Position numbers and translations under genes: made by a program. Shown piece by piece: positions 41,672 through 51,235 of a stretch of 64,000 bases of DNA (position 1 is the first letter of the stretch; each line of letters starts with the position of its first letter). The notes below the pieces were generated by a model. It saw nothing but the letters and a program-made list of their open reading frames with translations, did not search any database and had not been told where the DNA came from. Where the stretch lies: the NCBI RefSeq assembly GCF_039540575.1, contig NZ_BAABFC010000003.1, positions 124,001 through 188,000 of the forward strand. Direction: 5' to 3'. This stretch comes from Pseudaeromonas paramecii. GTDB taxonomy: Bacteria; Pseudomonadota; Gammaproteobacteria; Enterobacterales; Aeromonadaceae.

Positions 41672-44109
41672 GCCAGGTCAGTCCGCATCAGCCCCCCCTG
41701 ATACTGGTGGTGGATGACGAAGCCAGTGCCCGGCTCATCATGACCGCCACCCTGGAGGAGGCAGGCTTTGCCGTCATCGAGGCGGACAGCGTGGCCAGCG
41801 CCCGCGCCCAGTTTGAGCAGCACGGGCCCGATCTGGTGATCCTGGATGTGATATTGCCGGACGGTAACGGCATCGCCCTGTGCGCCGAGCTGCGCCAGCT
41901 GCCCAAGGGCCGCTCCCTGCCCATCGCCATGGCCACCGGCCTGGATGATGTGCCCTCGATTCAGCAGGCCTTTCAGTCTGGCGCCACCGACTTCATCACC
42001 AAGCCCATCAGCTGGGGCACATTAGGCCATCGGGTGCGTTATCTGCTGCGCGCCCATCACGCCTTCGAGGAGCTGACCCGCAGCGAACACAAGAACCGCG
42101 CCCTGCTCTCCGCCCTGCCGGATCTGCTGTTCAGCCTGGATGGCCAGGGCGTCATCCTGGAGCGGCTGGCCGGCGCCCAGTCACCCCATTGGGGCCAGTG
42201 GGATCTCCATGCCGGCGACCTGCTGGCCGATCGCCTGCCCGCGCCCCTGCTGGCGCAGCTGCAACCGGCCCTGCAGCAAACCTTAAGCAGCCAGCATCCC
42301 CAGAGCCTGGAGCTGACCCTGCCCCAGAGCGAGGCCGGGGTCTACTGGGAGGTGCGTCTGCTGCCTCGCAATCAGCAGGAGCTGCTGCTGGTGGTGCGGG
42401 ACATCTCCCGTCGCAAGCGGCTGGAGCATGAGTTGTGGCTTTCGGCCCGGGTGTTCGAGGCCAGCAACGAGGCCATACTGATCACCGACCGGGAGAACCG
42501 CATCATCTCGGTCAATCCCATGTTCGAGCAGCTCACCGGCTTCAAGGCCCGGGAGGTGCTGGGCCAGAGCCCGCGGCTGTTGGGCGCGGGCCAGGAACAC
42601 CGTAGCCTCTATCGCAACCTGTGGGCCCGGCTGCAGGAGCAGGGCGCCTGGCAGGGGGAACTGCAGGACAGGCGCAAGGATGGCCGCGAGTATCCGGTAT
42701 GGCTCTCCATCAACCTGCTGCGGGACGCGGGCGGCCAGATCGAGTACCACATCGCCAGCTTCGCCGACATCTCGGAACGCAAACGCCAGGAGGCGCAGAT
42801 CGCCCACCTGGCGTTTCATGATCTGCTCACCGGCCTGCCCAACCGCCGCCTGCTCACCGATCGCATCCAGGTGGCCATGGCCCAGGCGGAACGGGACAGG
42901 AACGGCCTGGCGGTGCTGCTCATCGATCTGGATCGCTTCAAGACCATCAACGACTCCCTGGGTCACGACAGTGGCGACCAGCTGCTCAAGCAGGTGGGCG
43001 AACGGCTGTTGGCACGGGTACGCCACAGCGATACCGTCAGCCGGATCGGCGGTGACGAATTTGTGGTGCTGAGCCCGGAGTGCAACGAGCCGGCCACCGC
43101 CGCCGCCCTGGCCACGGCCCTGTTGCGCGCCCTGGAAGAACCCTTCGATCTGGCCGGCACGCCGCTCATCATCCGCGCCAGCATCGGCATCGCCCTCTAT
43201 CCGGACAACGGCCAGCGCCCCGACACCCTGCTGGCCAATGCCGATGCCGCCATGTACCAGGCCAAGGCCAACGACGGCAACAACTACCAGTTCTACTCCC
43301 CGGAGCTCAACGAGCGCAACCTGGCCCGGTTGCGCATGGAGCTGCGGCTGCGCCAGGCCCTGGAGCGGCAGGAGTTCGTGCTCTACTTCCAGCCCCAGGT
43401 GGACGCCGGCAGCGGCCGCCTGGTGGGCGCCGAGGCCCTGATCCGCTGGCAGGATCCCCAGCTAGGCCTGATACCGCCGGGCCATTTCATCCCCCTGGCC
43501 GAAGAGACGGGCCTGATCCAACCCATAGGCGACTGGGTCATCCAGGAAGTGTGCCGGCAGCAGCAACGCTGGCGTGCCCAGGGGCTGGAGCTGCCCATCG
43601 CCGTGAACCTGTCGGCCCGCCAGTTCCGCCAGAGTGGCTTCATCGACGGCATCAGCCTGGCCCTGGCCCAGACCGGCATCCCCCCCCACCTGGTAGAGCT
43701 GGAGCTGACCGAGAGCATGTTGATGCAGGATGTGCAGCAGGCGGCGGCCAAGCTGCACCGCCTCAAGGCCCTGGGCTTTCGCATCGCGGTGGATGACTTC
43801 GGCACCGGCTTCTCCAGCCTCAACTACCTGCGCCACTTCCCCATCGATGTGCTGAAGATCGATCAGTCCTTCGTGCGGGAGCTGCTGGAGGATCAGGCCG
43901 CCCTGGCCATCATCGACTCCATCATCGCCCTGGCAGGCGCCTTAGGCATGAACACGGTGGCCGAAGGGGTGGAGACCCAGGGGCAAAGAGAGCTGCTGCA
44001 ACGACACGGCTGCCGCACCATCCAAGGCTACCTCATCGCCAAACCCATGCCGGCGGCCGCCTTCGTGGACTGGCTGGCCAGCTACCAGGCCAACGCCGAC
44101 CCGGCGTGA
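41668..44109 (+). CDS. Response regulator with PAS, GGDEF and EAL domains
   Basis: 813 residues from ATG 41668, overlapping the kinase stop. An N-terminal receiver (VVDDEAS, phospho-Asp in LVILDVILPDGNG, TKPIS) is followed by two PAS-like domains (about 140-250 and 255-375), a GGDEF domain with the intact RIGGDEFVVL site and an EAL domain with intact EALIRW, DDFGTGFSSLNYL, LKIDQSFV and AEGVET. Both synthesis and hydrolysis of c-di-GMP are therefore possible. The Hpt domain of the kinase probably phosphorylates the receiver. A terminator follows, so the operon ends here. Confidence 0.92.
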   Translation: MSQVSPHQPPLILVVDDEASARLIMTATLEEAGFAVIEADSVASARAQFEQHGPDLVILDVILPDGNGIALCAELRQLPKGRSLPIAMATGLDDVPSIQQAFQSGATDFITKPISWGTLGHRVRYLLRAHHAFEELTRSEHKNRALLSALPDLLFSLDGQGVILERLAGAQSPHWGQWDLHAGDLLADRLPAPLLAQLQPALQQTLSSQHPQSLELTLPQSEAGVYWEVRLLPRNQQELLLVVRDISRRKRLEHELWLSARVFEASNEAILITDRENRIISVNPMFEQLTGFKAREVLGQSPRLLGAGQEHRSLYRNLWARLQEQGAWQGELQDRRKDGREYPVWLSINLLRDAGGQIEYHIASFADISERKRQEAQIAHLAFHDLLTGLPNRRLLTDRIQVAMAQAERDRNGLAVLLIDLDRFKTINDSLGHDSGDQLLKQVGERLLARVRHSDTVSRIGGDEFVVLSPECNEPATAAALATALLRALEEPFDLAGTPLIIRASIGIALYPDNGQRPDTLLANADAAMYQAKANDGNNYQFYSPELNERNLARLRMELRLRQALERQEFVLYFQPQVDAGSGRLVGAEALIRWQDPQLGLIPPGHFIPLAEETGLIQPIGDWVIQEVCRQQQRWRAQGLELPIAVNLSARQFRQSGFIDGISLALAQTGIPPHLVELELTESMLMQDVQQAAAKLHRLKALGFRIAVDDFGTGFSSLNYLRHFPIDVLKIDQSFVRELLEDQAALAIIDSIIALAGALGMNTVAEGVETQGQRELLQRHGCRTIQGYLIAKPMPAAAFVDWLASYQANADPA

Positions 44110-44118
44110 GTCGCCCAT

Positions 44119-44150
44119 AAAAAAAGAGCCGTCAGGCTCTTTTTTCTTTT
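44119..44150. terminator. Bidirectional terminator
   Basis: Arms AAAAAGAGCC and GGCTCTTTTT around GTCA, with A-run before and T-run after; it serves the GGDEF-EAL gene and gppA, which converge. Confidence 0.9.
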
Positions 44151-44167
44151 CCCTGTGATGTGCCGGG

Positions 44168-45661
44168 CTAATCGCCTTCCACCACCCGGGTGGGCCAGCC
44201 CATCAGGCTCTGACGTTCGGCCTCGGCCTGCAGCTCGGAGGCCCGCAGGTAGTGCACCGTCTGCCAACCGGCCGGCAGATGCAGCACCAGGGTGTCCCCC
44301 TCCAGGCTCATGCGAAAATGCGGCACAGTGCCTTCGGTGCGGCGCATGCACAGGATGATGGCCAGGCGCAGCAGGCGCGCCAGCCGCGTGGCCTGACCGG
44401 CAGACACCACACTCTGCCGCTCCAGTGTCTCGGGCTTGAACTCATCCCGCTGGTTGAGCAACAGGGCGGAGAGCAGCTGTTTCTGGGCCGGAGTGAAGCC
44501 GGGCATGTCGATGTGGTCGATGATGTAGGCGGCGTGCTGGGGGGCCTTCTTGTACTCGATGCACAGGCCGATCTCGTGCAGCATGGCCGCCCAGCGCAGA
44601 ATCGGACGACCGTGTTGTTCGCTTAAGTGCCAGCCCGCCTGCAGCTGGGCGAAGCTGTCCAGCACCACATCCCGCACCCGCTCGGCCTGGTTCCGATCCA
44701 GCTGATAGCGGGTGATCAGGCTGTCCACGGTGCGCTCCCGGGCATCACACACCTTCTTGCGCCCCATCATGCCGTAGATCAGCCCCTCGCGCAGGGCGCC
44801 ACCGGCCAGGGTCATGTGGTCAATCTGCAGGGTCTGGAACAGGGCGATGAGGATGGCGAGGCCGGAAGGAAATACGGTGAGCCGCTCCGGCGCCAGCCCT
44901 TCCAGCGCCAGGTTGTCCAGGCGGCCGCAGGCGATGGCCTGATCCTTGAGGGTCAAGAGCTTCTCCAGGGTCACCCGCTCGCTGCGCCCCTGGGCAATCA
45001 TGATCTCCTGCAGCGCCTGTACCGTACCGGAGGCCCCGACACAGGTCTGCCAGCCCAGGGCATGGTAGGCCGCCTGAATGGGGGCCAGCACCTGCTGGGC
45101 GCCCTGGATGGCGGCGGCAAAGTTCAGCTCGTTGAGCAGACCATCGGCGAAGAAGCGCTTGAGCCAGGTGACGCAGCCCATGTGCAGGCTGTTGAGCAGG
45201 GAGGCCTCGTCCTGTTCGCCGATCACCAGTTCCGTGCTGGCGCCGCCGATGTCGATCACCAACCGCCGCCCCTCACCGCTGGAGGTCCAGGAGACCCCCT
45301 GGTAGATGGTGCTGGCCTCTTCCTCGCCGCTGATCACCTCCACCGGCTGGCCCAGAATGCGCTCGGCTTCCACCAGGAACTGATCCACGTTGGCCGCCAG
45401 CCGCAGGGTGGCGGTGCCGACGATGCGGGTGTTGGCCTTGGGCACGTCCTGCAGCTGTTCGGCAAACAGCCGCAGACAATCCCAACCCCGGGCCATGGCC
45501 TCAGGACTCAGGTTGTAGTCACCGTCCAGACCCGCGGCCAAGCGCACCTTGCGTTTGACCTTGGCCACGGTGCGCACGGCACCGGCCACCTCTCGGACCA
45601 CCAGCATATGGAAGCTGTTGGAGCCCAGGTCGATGGCCGCATACAGGGGAGATGGATTCAC
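44168..45661 (-). CDS. gppA: Guanosine-5'-triphosphate,3'-diphosphate phosphatase
   Basis: 497 residues of the Ppx/GppA family. The N-terminal YAAIDLGSNSFHMLV is the phosphate-binding loop, with GEEEASTIY and VIDIGGASTEL following; the C-terminal half is an HD-like helical domain (LHEIGLCIEYKK). It converts pppGpp to ppGpp and/or degrades polyphosphate. The position directly after rhlB on the same strand, as in E. coli, favours GppA over Ppx. Confidence 0.92.
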   Translation of the reverse strand: MNPSPLYAAIDLGSNSFHMLVVREVAGAVRTVAKVKRKVRLAAGLDGDYNLSPEAMARGWDCLRLFAEQLQDVPKANTRIVGTATLRLAANVDQFLVEAERILGQPVEVISGEEEASTIYQGVSWTSSGEGRRLVIDIGGASTELVIGEQDEASLLNSLHMGCVTWLKRFFADGLLNELNFAAAIQGAQQVLAPIQAAYHALGWQTCVGASGTVQALQEIMIAQGRSERVTLEKLLTLKDQAIACGRLDNLALEGLAPERLTVFPSGLAILIALFQTLQIDHMTLAGGALREGLIYGMMGRKKVCDARERTVDSLITRYQLDRNQAERVRDVVLDSFAQLQAGWHLSEQHGRPILRWAAMLHEIGLCIEYKKAPQHAAYIIDHIDMPGFTPAQKQLLSALLLNQRDEFKPETLERQSVVSAGQATRLARLLRLAIILCMRRTEGTVPHFRMSLEGDTLVLHLPAGWQTVHYLRASELQAEAERQSLMGWPTRVVEGD

Positions 45662-45681
45662 TCTGACATCCTGTCGAAAGC

Positions 45682-46965
45682 TTACCCTCGGCGGGGCGGA
45701 CGACGGCGGCTATTTCCGCCGGGCTGGCGTTCGCGCTGATTGCGGTTCACCGCCGGCCGGTAACGGGTGATGCGCTTGGGCGGCGTCACGTCCTCCAGCA
45801 GGGCGGTGCGATCGTACTTGCTCACCGGAATGGGGTGATGAATGTACTCTTCGATGGCCGGCAGGTTGAAGGCGTAGTCCTCACAGGCGAAGCTGATGGA
45901 GTTGCCGCTCTTGCCCGCCCGACCGGTGCGGCCGATACGGTGCACATAGTCTTCGCAATCATCCGGCAGATCGTAGTTGAACACGTGGGTCACATCCGGG
46001 ATGTGCAGGCCACGGGCCGCCACGTCGGTGGCCACCAGGATATCCAGCTTACCGGCGGTGAAGTCTTCCAGTATCTTCAACCGCTTCTTCTGCGGTACAT
46101 CGCCGGTGAGCAGGCCGACGCGATGACCGTCGGCTTCCAGCCAACCGTGGATGTCCTCACAGCAGTGCTTGGTGTTGGCAAAGACGATGGCCTTGTCCGG
46201 CCAGTCTTCCTCGATGAGGGAGAGCAGCAGCAGCATCTTGTCGTCGTTGGAGGGGTAGAACAGCTCCTCCTTGATGCGCTGGCCCGTCATCTGCTCCGGC
46301 TCCACCTCCACGTGTTCCGGCTCGTTCATGTGCTCGTAGGCCAGCTCCTTGACCCGCAGGGACAAGGTGGCGGAGAACAGCATGTTGATGCGCTGGGTCA
46401 CGGGCGGCATGCGACGGAACAGGTAACGGATATCCTTGATGAAGCCCAGATCGAACATGCGATCCGCTTCATCCAGCACCACCGCCTGAATGGCCCCCAG
46501 GTCGATCACCCCCTGCTTGAGGAAGTCGATGATGCGCCCCGTGGTGCCGATGAGAAAGTCCACCCCCTGCTCCAGGGCCGCCAACTGCTTCTCGTAGGGC
46601 TCACCGCCATAGGCCAGCCCCAGGCTCAGGCCTGTGCTCTGGCTCATGCTCTGGGCGTCGTGATAAATCTGCACCGCCAGCTCCCGGGTGGGGGCCATGA
46701 TGATGACGCGGGGCTGATTGGTCTTGCGCTGTTCAGAGGCGGGGTGAGTCAGCAGGTGGTGAAAGGCCCCTGCCAGAAAGGCGATGGTCTTACCCGTGCC
46801 TGTCTGGGCCTGGCCGGCCAAATCCTTGCCGTTGAGCAGCAGGGGCAGGGCCAGCGCTTGAATGGGGGTACAATAATGAAAACCCTTGGCTTCCAGACCT
46901 GCCAGCACCCGGGGATCCAGGCCCAGCTGGGCGAACTTTACGTCGGTTAGGTGTGTCTTGCTCAT
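45682..46965 (-). CDS. rhlB: ATP-dependent RNA helicase RhlB
   Basis: 427 residues, N-terminus MSKTHLTDVKFAQLGL nearly identical to E. coli RhlB (MSKTHLT). DEAD-box motifs: AQTGTGKT, PTRELAVQ, VLDEADRM, SATL, and HRIGRTGRAG; a basic C-terminal tail (RNQRERQ, RRRPPRRG) follows. It unwinds structured RNA for the degradosome. ATG 46965 was chosen by this match over the longer frame to 47013. It is divergent from trxA, as in E. coli. Confidence 0.96.
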   Translation of the reverse strand: MSKTHLTDVKFAQLGLDPRVLAGLEAKGFHYCTPIQALALPLLLNGKDLAGQAQTGTGKTIAFLAGAFHHLLTHPASEQRKTNQPRVIIMAPTRELAVQIYHDAQSMSQSTGLSLGLAYGGEPYEKQLAALEQGVDFLIGTTGRIIDFLKQGVIDLGAIQAVVLDEADRMFDLGFIKDIRYLFRRMPPVTQRINMLFSATLSLRVKELAYEHMNEPEHVEVEPEQMTGQRIKEELFYPSNDDKMLLLLSLIEEDWPDKAIVFANTKHCCEDIHGWLEADGHRVGLLTGDVPQKKRLKILEDFTAGKLDILVATDVAARGLHIPDVTHVFNYDLPDDCEDYVHRIGRTGRAGKSGNSISFACEDYAFNLPAIEEYIHHPIPVSKYDRTALLEDVTPPKRITRYRPAVNRNQRERQPGGNSRRRPPRRG

Positions 46966-47107
46966 GAGCGGGTAGGTTGTCAGGTTAGGCTTGCAATAAT
47001 AAACAGGATCCATTCAAATAGGGCAACTATTTGCCTTTTTATTTACATCTTAACCCCCGGCTAAAATTGCGGAGGAAGAGGATGAAAACACAGAACTGGA
47101 GTGGGAG

Positions 47108-47434
47108 ATGAGTGACAAGATTGTGCATCTGACCGATGCCGGCTTCGAAGCTGATGTCATCAAGGCCGCCGGCCCCGTGCTGGTCGACTTCTGGGCCGAA
47201 TGGTGTGGCCCGTGCAAGATGATAGCCCCGATCCTGGACGAGGTGGCCGATGAATACGCCGGCAAGTTGACGGTCGCCAAGCTGAACATCGACCAGAATT
47301 CCCAGACGCCGCCCAAGTTCGGCATCCGCGGCATTCCGACCCTGCTGCTGTTCAAGAACGGCACAGTGGCCGCCACCAAGGTGGGCGCCCTGTCCAAGAG
47401 CCAGCTCAAAGAGTTCCTGGACGCCAACATCTGA
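47108..47434 (+). CDS. trxA: Thioredoxin 1
   Basis: 108 residues with the redox site Trp32-Cys33-Gly-Pro-Cys36 in FWAEWCGPCKM and the cis-proline loop RGIPTLLLF. It is the cytosolic disulphide reductant for ribonucleotide reductase and others. GGAG precedes the ATG. It lies between rhlB (divergent) and rho, the conserved gammaproteobacterial order, and ends in its own terminator. Confidence 0.97.
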   Translation: MSDKIVHLTDAGFEADVIKAAGPVLVDFWAEWCGPCKMIAPILDEVADEYAGKLTVAKLNIDQNSQTPPKFGIRGIPTLLLFKNGTVAATKVGALSKSQLKEFLDANI

Positions 47435-47442
47435 TTCGACCC

Positions 47443-47468
47443 AAGGAGCGCAACGCGCTCCTTTTCTT
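47443..47468 (+). terminator. Terminator after trxA
   Basis: 9-bp arms AAGGAGCGC and GCGCTCCTT around AAC, followed by TTCTTT. Confidence 0.8.
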
Positions 47469-47602
47469 TGCCCCCTCGCTGGACGCCCCCTTGCATTGGT
47501 GCTAACTTACTGTCTGTTTACTGAACGACTTTGCGCTGATCCCACCTGCAGCGGCCTCCGGCACCATCCTAATAACACCCCTGTTGATAGACATTCCTTG
47601 CC

Positions 47603-48868
47603 ATGAATCTGACTGAATTAAAGAACACCCCTGTCTCCGAGCTGGTCAAGCTGGGCGAATCCATGGGGATCGAAAACCTCGCCCGCCTGCACAAGAAAGA
47701 CATCATCTTCGCCATCCTCAAGGCCCACGCCAAGAGCGGTGAAGACATCTTCGGTGACGGCGTGCTGGAAATCCTGCAGGACGGCTTCGGTTTCCTGCGC
47801 AGCGCCGACAGCTCCTACCTGGCAGGCCCGGACGACATCTATGTCTCCCCCAGTCAGGTTCGTCGCTTCAACCTGCGCACCGGCGACACCATCTCCGGCA
47901 AGATACGGCCGCCGAAGGAAGGGGAACGCTACTTCGCCCTGCTGAAGGTGGATCGGGTCAACTACGACCGTCCGGAAAACGCCCGCAACAAGATACTGTT
48001 CGAAAACCTCACCCCTCTGCATCCGACCCAGCGCCTGCGCCTGGAACGGGGTAACGGTTCAACCGAAGACATTACGGCCCGGGTACTGGATCTGGCCTCT
48101 CCCATCGGTAAGGGACAACGGGGCCTGATAGTCGCACCGCCCAAGGCCGGTAAGACCATACTGCTGCAGAACATCGCCCAGAGCATCACCAGCAACCATC
48201 CCGAATGTGAGCTCATCGTCCTGCTGATCGACGAACGTCCCGAAGAAGTGACCGAGATGCAGCGCATGGTGAAGGGCGAAGTGGTGGCCTCCACCTTCGA
48301 CGAACCGGCGACCCGTCACGTGCAGGTGGCCGAGATGGTCATCGAGAAGGCCAAGCGTCTCGTCGAGCACAAGAAGGACGTGGTGATCCTGCTGGACTCC
48401 ATCACCCGTCTGGCCCGTGCCTACAACACCGTCATCCCCTCCTCCGGCAAGGTACTGACCGGTGGTGTGGACGCCAACGCCCTGCACAGACCCAAGCGCT
48501 TCTTCGGTGCCGCCCGTAACGTGGAAGAGGGCGGCTCCCTGACCATCATAGCCACCGCCCTCATCGACACCGGCTCCAAGATGGATGAAGTCATCTACGA
48601 AGAGTTCAAGGGCACCGGCAACATGGAACTGCACCTGTCGCGCAAGATCGCCGAGAAGCGGGTCTACCCGGCCATCGACATCACCCGTTCCGGCACCCGC
48701 CGCGAAGAGCTGCTGGCGCCCCAGGACGAGCTGCAGAAGATGTGGATACTGCGCAAGATAGTCCACCCCATGGGCGAGATCGACGCCATGGAATTCCTCA
48801 TCGACAAGCTGTCCCTGAGCAAGACCAACGACGAATTCTTCGACGCCATGAAGCGGCAGCAGAAGTAA
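47603..48868 (+). CDS. rho: Transcription termination factor Rho
   Basis: 421 residues (E. coli 419). The N-terminal RNA-binding domain includes GDGVLEILQDGFGFLRS; the P-loop is PPKAGKTILLQ and the Walker B region VVILLDSITRLARAYN; the Q-loop/R-loop regions follow. It is the hexameric RNA translocase that ends transcription. A 135-bp leader separates it from the trxA terminator, which in E. coli is where Rho controls its own synthesis; no leader peptide was assigned here. Confidence 0.98.
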   Translation: MNLTELKNTPVSELVKLGESMGIENLARLHKKDIIFAILKAHAKSGEDIFGDGVLEILQDGFGFLRSADSSYLAGPDDIYVSPSQVRRFNLRTGDTISGKIRPPKEGERYFALLKVDRVNYDRPENARNKILFENLTPLHPTQRLRLERGNGSTEDITARVLDLASPIGKGQRGLIVAPPKAGKTILLQNIAQSITSNHPECELIVLLIDERPEEVTEMQRMVKGEVVASTFDEPATRHVQVAEMVIEKAKRLVEHKKDVVILLDSITRLARAYNTVIPSSGKVLTGGVDANALHRPKRFFGAARNVEEGGSLTIIATALIDTGSKMDEVIYEEFKGTGNMELHLSRKIAEKRVYPAIDITRSGTRREELLAPQDELQKMWILRKIVHPMGEIDAMEFLIDKLSLSKTNDEFFDAMKRQQK

Positions 48869-48884
48869 GTCCGTCTGGGCTAAG

Positions 48885-48914
48885 AAAAACGCCGGCAATT
48901 GCCGGCGTTTTTTA
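48885..48914. terminator. Bidirectional terminator after rho
   Basis: 14-bp perfect palindrome arms AAAAACGCCGGCAA and TTGCCGGCGTTTTT with no loop bases left over; serves rho and the convergent YhcH-family gene. Confidence 0.9.
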
Positions 48915-48929
48915 TTGGGCGAGTCAGGC

Positions 48930-49412
48930 TCATTCGGGCAGCAGACTGCGATGCACCTTCACCACTATCTTGCGCAACCCGGCCGGCGCCAGGGGAGTAC
49001 ACAGAGGGGTGTGCAGCTCGCCAGGCGGGAAGATGACAAAGTCCCCCGGCAGCAGGGCCACCAGGCTCTGGGCCGGCGTATCGACGAAGAACAGATCCGG
49101 ATGCGGATGATCGGCCCGGCTGTGGGGGCCGGTAAAGGGCCCGACGCCCATCCACTCGCGGCCACTGAGCAGCACCTGGATGTCCAGGTGCTCGTCGTGG
49201 TACTCGGCCCGGCGTTCCGCCACCGGCTGGCTCAGATCCTCCGACAGGATCAGGAACAGCCGGCCATCGCCCACGAACTCCGGCAGCAGATCGTCATGCT
49301 TGCCGGTCTTGGCACTCAGCCAGCGGCTACCATCACCGATCACCTCCTGGAGGATGCGGCGCAGCAGGGCCGGCAGCAAGGGATGTTCCTGAGCCAGATT
49401 GCCTTGATACAT
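48930..49412 (-). CDS. YhcH/YjgK/YiaL (DUF386) family protein
   Basis: 160 residues of the TabA/NanQ-like cupin family: YHDEHLDIQVLLSGREWMG and LLPGDFVIFPPGELHTPLC carry the probable metal ligands. Family members include sialic acid anomerase NanQ and the biofilm protein TabA. It follows the D-Ala-D-Ala ligase gene by 9 bp on the same strand, so they are likely one transcript. The sugar substrate is unknown. Confidence 0.85.
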   Translation of the reverse strand: MYQGNLAQEHPLLPALLRRILQEVIGDGSRWLSAKTGKHDDLLPEFVGDGRLFLILSEDLSQPVAERRAEYHDEHLDIQVLLSGREWMGVGPFTGPHSRADHPHPDLFFVDTPAQSLVALLPGDFVIFPPGELHTPLCTPLAPAGLRKIVVKVHRSLLPE

Positions 49413-49421
49413 GTCCGCTCC

Positions 49422-50417
49422 TTAGGCCACACAGGCCCGGCTGATGATGCCGTCGAGGAAGCGGCCAAAGTCGTGACCATTGTGCTCCAGCAGCTTGGGG
49501 AACATGGAGATGGGCGTCATCCCCGGGAAGGTGTTGATCTCGTTGAGCAGTATCTCGTTGTCCTCGGTGAGGAAGAAGTCCACCCGCGACAGGTGCTTGA
49601 GCCCCAGCTGGCGGAAGGCCTTGAGGGCATAGGTGCGGATCAGTTCGATCTGCTCGGCGCTGAGGCCGGGAGCCGCCAGATGGGTGGTGGAGTGGCTGCC
49701 GGCACTGTACTTCTCCTCGTAGGAGTAGAAGCCATCGCTGGGGGCGCAGATCTCACCGGGGGCCGTGGCCACCAGCTCACCGTCATACTCGTAGACCGCC
49801 ACCTCCAGCTCCCGCGGCTTGACCGCCTTCTCCACCAGCACCTGCTGGGAGTAGCCGAAGGCCGCATTCACCGCATCGGACAGCGCGGCGGCATCCTTGA
49901 CCTGGTAGCAGCCCACGGAGGAACCCTGGCTCGCCGCCTTGACGAACACGGTTCCCCAGTTACGCAGGGCCGTGTGAGCCTGGGCGTGGGCCGCCTCGTC
50001 GTTCTGGGACAAAAACAGGAAGGGGGTGTTGGGGATGTCCAGGGCACTGAGCCACAACTTGGTGCTCACCTTGTTGAAACACAGCTTGCTGCCTTCGGCC
50101 TCGCAGCCCAGAAACGGCAGGCCCATCAGGGTCAGCAGCGACTGGATGTCACCTGTCTCGCCGGGATAGCCGTGAATACAGGGCACCACGAAGTCCACCG
50201 GCTGCTGGCCATCGGCAAATTGCAGCTGGCGATCGGCGCCCAGGCGACAGGTGCGGCCATCGGCGGCCACCCAACGATCGGGGAAGATTTCCACCCGGGT
50301 CACGCTCAGGTGCGGCAGGCTGCGCAGTTGCAGCTCGAGAAAATTGGCACTGAGCAGGGAGATGTCGTGTTCGCTGCCGCCACCGCCGCACAGCAACAAC
50401 ACATGGAGCTTGTTCAT
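49422..50417 (-). CDS. D-alanine--D-alanine ligase
   Basis: 331 residues of the ATP-grasp Ddl family: N-terminal GGGGSEHDISLLSA, PCIHGYPGETGDIQSLL, VKAASQGSSVG, and the C-terminal metal-binding LLNEINTFPGMTPISMFP. It makes D-Ala-D-Ala for peptidoglycan in the cytoplasm. It is outside the dcw cell-wall cluster and coupled to a YhcH-family gene, so it may be a second ligase of the DdlA kind. AAGGAA lies 7 bp before ATG 50417, which was chosen over the longer frame. Confidence 0.93.
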   Translation of the reverse strand: MNKLHVLLLCGGGGSEHDISLLSANFLELQLRSLPHLSVTRVEIFPDRWVAADGRTCRLGADRQLQFADGQQPVDFVVPCIHGYPGETGDIQSLLTLMGLPFLGCEAEGSKLCFNKVSTKLWLSALDIPNTPFLFLSQNDEAAHAQAHTALRNWGTVFVKAASQGSSVGCYQVKDAAALSDAVNAAFGYSQQVLVEKAVKPRELEVAVYEYDGELVATAPGEICAPSDGFYSYEEKYSAGSHSTTHLAAPGLSAEQIELIRTYALKAFRQLGLKHLSRVDFFLTEDNEILLNEINTFPGMTPISMFPKLLEHNGHDFGRFLDGIISRACVA

Positions 50418-50611
50418 GTCTGAATTCCTTCGGTTCCTTCGGCCCCACGGGAGGCGCGACCTGGCGTGCCAGTCTAGCAAGCCGGATCCGACGATGAAAG
50501 GCGCCAGCCCACATCTGTGGCCAAGCCGCCCCCGGCGGGGACAGTAAGGGAGCCAGAAGCGTCGCAAGCTGATAAGCTTAGCCTTCCCATCACCACCCCC
50601 GGAGGAAGAGG

Positions 50612-51235
50612 ATGCGACTGCTGATGCTGTGCCTTAGCCTGTTGCTGGCGGGCTGCGTTACCGAGATCGATGGCAAGCCTGTGCCCCCCCCCATGGAGCC
50701 CAAGGGTGAGTTCGCCCAGCTGCCTTTCGCCGCCACCCAACAGATGATGGAGCGCCTGCTGGCCGCAGAGGACAAGGCCAAGCAAGAGGTGCTGGCCGCG
50801 CCCAATCAACAGACGCCCCCCGTGCTGTTCGCCCTGGCCCTGCTGCTGGAACAGCAAGGGGATCATCAGGGCGCCCTGTTCTGGTACTACACGGCTCAGC
50901 TGCGCGCCCGCTCCGATGCCAACAAGTCGCTGGATCCCACCGTCACCGCCGGCGTAACCCAGTTGGGTAGCCAGTTTGGCGGCCTGATCGAGCAATATGC
51001 CGCCGGTCACCCGGATCTGGTGCGCTATGTCGTCCCCAAGGTACTGCGCTGGGATGCCAAGGCGATCCGCCAATATGATGCCCGCTGGGTGGCGCTGCAG
51101 GGCCAGGATGTGCGGACCAAGACGGTCATCGCCTTCCTGCCCGAGGCCCAGTGGCCGGAAATTGACCGCCTCACCCGAGAAGGCTTTGCCCGGGGTTTCC
51201 GCCGGGCCCTGCTCAAACAGAGGCAGCAGCCATGA
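50612..51235 (+). CDS. Lipoprotein of unknown function
   Basis: 207 residues. A signal peptide ends with the lipobox LLLAGC (Cys15). The mature part is helical, with a stretch (LALLLEQQGDHQGALFWYYTAQLRA split over about 86-112) that resembles a Sel1/TPR-like helical hairpin. GGAGGAAGAGG precedes the ATG. Its stop overlaps the next gene by ATGA, so they are co-translated. No family name was recognised. Confidence 0.7.
   Translation: MRLLMLCLSLLLAGCVTEIDGKPVPPPMEPKGEFAQLPFAATQQMMERLLAAEDKAKQEVLAAPNQQTPPVLFALALLLEQQGDHQGALFWYYTAQLRARSDANKSLDPTVTAGVTQLGSQFGGLIEQYAAGHPDLVRYVVPKVLRWDAKAIRQYDARWVALQGQDVRTKTVIAFLPEAQWPEIDRLTREGFARGFRRALLKQRQQP

Noticed and set aside
47470..47602. Leader peptide gene ahead of rho
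   Set aside because: No open frame with a ribosome-binding site comparable to E. coli rhoL was seen.
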